A DNA stretch of 64,000 nt, from positions 1-64,000 of the forward strand of contig CAWIKL010000001.1 of the NCBI GenBank assembly GCA_963836665.1, given 5' to 3'. This DNA comes from JAICSD01 sp963836665 (lineage in GTDB: Bacteria; Acidobacteriota; Vicinamibacteria; Vicinamibacterales; 2-12-FULL-66-21). Made by a program: the position numbers and the translations under genes. A model generated the notes under the pieces. That model was not told the origin of the DNA, ran no database searches, and worked only from the letters and a program-made list of their open reading frames with translations. Positions 62,404 to 64,000 of the stretch are shown piece after piece. How positions within the stretch are numbered: position 1 is the stretch's first letter; every line of letters begins with the position of its first letter.

Positions 62404-63350
62404 ACGAGCTGGTCGTCATTTTTCGCACGCCGTCCGAGATCGAGGCCAATATCATCCGCGGCCTCCTCGAGACCCACGACATCTGGTCGGTCCTGCTCAG
62501 CGACAACTCGCGCACGGCGTTTCCCCTCGCGCTCAACGACCAGTCGTGGGAACGGCGCATCGCGGTCGCACCCGACCAGGCGGCCACGGCGCTGCGCATC
62601 ATCGAAAGCCATCGCGACGAAGTGCAGGGCGGCCGCGTCGTCCCCTTCGGATCGGAGCTGGAGCCGCTCGAACGCCGCATCGGCTACCGTTTCAAGGACC
62701 GCGGCATGCTCGAGCACGCGCTGACGCACCGCTCGCGCGTGCACGAGGACGCCAGCGGCGGCGTCTTCGACAACGAGTCGATGGAGTTCCTCGGCGACTC
62801 GGTGCTCGGCTTCGTCATCGCTGACATGCTGTTCCGCGAGTTTCCACAGCACAACGAGGGACAAAAGTCGAAACTGAAGGCGTCGCTGGTGTCATCGGTG
62901 TCGCTCGCCCGCCTCGGCGAAGCGCTGAACCTGGGGCAGTTCCTGATCCTCGGGCGGGGCGAGGAGAAGACCGGCGGCCGCCACAAGCACGCGATCATCG
63001 CCGACTGCTACGAGGCGCTGATCGCCGCCGTCTATCTCGACGGTGGCGTCGAGGCGGCGCGCGGCTTCATCGAGCGCGAGTTCAAGGACCTGATCGCGGA
63101 GGCGCGGCGTACCGGCGCCGAAGCCGCGTTCACCGACGACTGGAAGTCGGCACTACAGGAATGGCTGCAATCGCGCGGCCGCGGCCTTCCCGCCTACCGC
63201 CTTGCCGCGGAAGTGGGTCCCGATCACCGCAAGTCGTTCGTCGTCGAAGTGCTGGTCGAGGGTCAGGCGGTGGCGACGGCCGAGGGGCGCAGCAAGAAGG
63301 AAGCGGCCCAGGCCGCGGCCCGTGCGGCGCTCGAGAAGCTCACGGCGTAG
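62400..63350 (+). CDS. rnc: Ribonuclease III with N-terminal DUF2007 domain
   Basis: This 316-residue protein overlaps the phosphatase gene by four bases (ATGA). Residues 1-80 form a DUF2007-like domain (ELVVIFRTPSEIEANIIRGLLETHDI, then IAVAPDQAATALRII), usually a free small protein. The RNase III domain (about 85-225) has the signature NESMEFLGDSVLGFVIAD, EGQKSKLKASLVS and IADCYEALIAAVYLDGG with the catalytic Asp and Glu. The double-stranded RNA-binding domain (about 235-315) has DDWKSALQEWLQSRGRGLPAY and GRSKKEAAQAAARAAL. It processes rRNA and mRNA. The N-terminal fusion is unusual for Rnc and adds about 80 residues. Confidence 0.94.
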   Translation: MNELVVIFRTPSEIEANIIRGLLETHDIWSVLLSDNSRTAFPLALNDQSWERRIAVAPDQAATALRIIESHRDEVQGGRVVPFGSELEPLERRIGYRFKDRGMLEHALTHRSRVHEDASGGVFDNESMEFLGDSVLGFVIADMLFREFPQHNEGQKSKLKASLVSSVSLARLGEALNLGQFLILGRGEEKTGGRHKHAIIADCYEALIAAVYLDGGVEAARGFIEREFKDLIAEARRTGAEAAFTDDWKSALQEWLQSRGRGLPAYRLAAEVGPDHRKSFVVEVLVEGQAVATAEGRSKKEAAQAAARAALEKLTA

Positions 63351-63371
63351 GGACCCCTGGTCCTGCTTCCG

Positions 63372-63999
63372 TCAGTCAATCTCGATGATGCCCGTGTACT
63401 TCGACTGCTCGAGCGGCGTGCCGGCGAGCGCCAGCGACGGCTCGGCGTGCGGCAGGCGCGCCATCACGTACTCGTGCAGCTCGCGGGTGATGTCGTCTTC
63501 AGTCGGCGGCACCGAGTGGCAGTGCAGGCGCACCCACAGCCGCAGCATCGGATCGGCGAAGCTGTAGCGCTTCTGCCGCGACACGATCAAGTCGACGTCC
63601 TCGAGCCACGACAGGTAGTCCTTCGTCGATCCGGGCGTGCGGCGCAGGCGCTGCGCGATCTGGGTCAGTGTCAGCGGCTCTTCCAGCGCCAGTATTTCCA
63701 GGATCGCCTTCAGCGCGCCGTAGCCGCGGGCGCGGTGCAGGCGCAGTTCGTAGCAGAAGCGACACGCCTCCGCCAGTTGCCCACCGGGCGCGAGTAGCGC
63801 GGCCAGCGCGCTGACCGGATCGGCGGCGCCGCGCGGCGCGAGCGCGGTCGCGGTTTCGGCAATGGCGCGCGCGTATGACGGACGACCGTCGGCGAGCACC
63901 TGCACCAGCCGCGCCAGCTCATCGCGGCGTCGCTCGACTTCCTCTTCCGCCTCGCCCGCGCCGCGTACGTGATCGTCGGCGTGGGTCCCGGGCAGGGTG
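63372..63999 (-). CDS. Probable AAA+ ATPase, C-terminal part (gene runs off the window)
   Basis: The frame is open from 63999 to the stop at 63372, so the gene continues beyond the right edge. The visible 208 residues or so contain a helical region (PVSALAALLAPGGQLAEACRFCYEL), then a winged helix (LKAILEILALEEPLTLTQIAQRLRRTPGSTKDYLSWLEDVDLIVSRQKRYSFADPMLRLWVRLH). This pattern is typical of the C-terminus of archaeal-type AAA ATPases (DUF234/ATPase domain proteins). The P-loop would lie outside the window, so the function is tentative. Confidence 0.6.
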   Translation of the reverse strand, partial: TLPGTHADDHVRGAGEAEEEVERRRDELARLVQVLADGRPSYARAIAETATALAPRGAADPVSALAALLAPGGQLAEACRFCYELRLHRARGYGALKAILEILALEEPLTLTQIAQRLRRTPGSTKDYLSWLEDVDLIVSRQKRYSFADPMLRLWVRLHCHSVPPTEDDITRELHEYVMARLPHAEPSLALAGTPLEQSKYTGIIEID

Positions 64000-64000
64000 G

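Overview
The window is GC-rich bacterial chromosomal DNA, most likely from the phylum Acidobacteriota (a Vicinamibacter-like lineage). This assignment is inferred from gene content: a Ser/Thr kinase with a PD40 beta-propeller, a kinase-TPR protein divergent from an ECF sigma factor, a long FtsX/MacB-type permease of the ADOP kind, a PEP-CTERM protein, secreted PQQ/sorbosone-type dehydrogenases, DUF2911 and a PAEAGSH-coding palindrome inside a kinase gene. No rRNA is present to test it.

Region 1 (1-15151) looks like one nearly complete integrative element of about 15 kb. It has a tyrosine integrase and excisionase-like gene at the left, a PIN toxin-antitoxin pair, a metabolic cargo (cupin/CMD protein, type B esterase, AraC regulator, secreted alpha/beta hydrolase, SDR, sorbosone-type dehydrogenase, SMP-30-like protein, frameshifted aldo/keto reductase), a 26-bp perfect inverted repeat, and two coupled replication-relaxation-like genes at the right. 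A tandem 9-mer (TGTGACCGA twice) lies at both ends. The right junction is the 3' half of a tRNA-Met(CAU) gene; the intact tRNA should lie just left of the window.

Region 2 (15152-25800) is a scarred insertion zone. It holds a decayed second integrase beside the tRNA fragment, a Ser/Thr kinase, a frameshifted VapBC pair, an integrase C-terminal fragment, a deleted HigB with its operator, a HigA gene split by an IS with CTAG target duplication, small or broken genes, a cytochrome P460, a PEP-CTERM protein and a secreted tail-collar protein.

Region 3 (25800-63999) is densely packed, core-like chromosome. It contains the kinase-TPR/ECF sigma locus, a membrane-protein pair, and a three-gene electron-transfer operon (GltD-like flavoprotein, NifJ, dihydroorotate dehydrogenase-like protein). 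After these come pectinesterase, DUF2911, HtrA-like protease, a secreted kinase-like protein, a GAF-GGDEF cyclase, a MASE1 histidine kinase with receiver, a patatin-barrel protein, a PLP decarboxylase and LmbE-type deacetylase pair, ankyrin proteins, a sorbosone dehydrogenase, an ADOP permease, a STAS-DUF4956 fusion, an FtsB-like protein, CutA, DedA, a trans-sulfuration enzyme, a SpoIIE phosphatase, a DUF2007-RNase III fusion and the end of a probable ATPase.

Many neighbouring genes overlap by four bases (ATGA or GTGA), supporting the operon assignments. Three genes (aldo/keto reductase, VapC, kinase-TPR) each appear to carry one extra base. Whether these are real mutations or assembly errors cannot be decided here.
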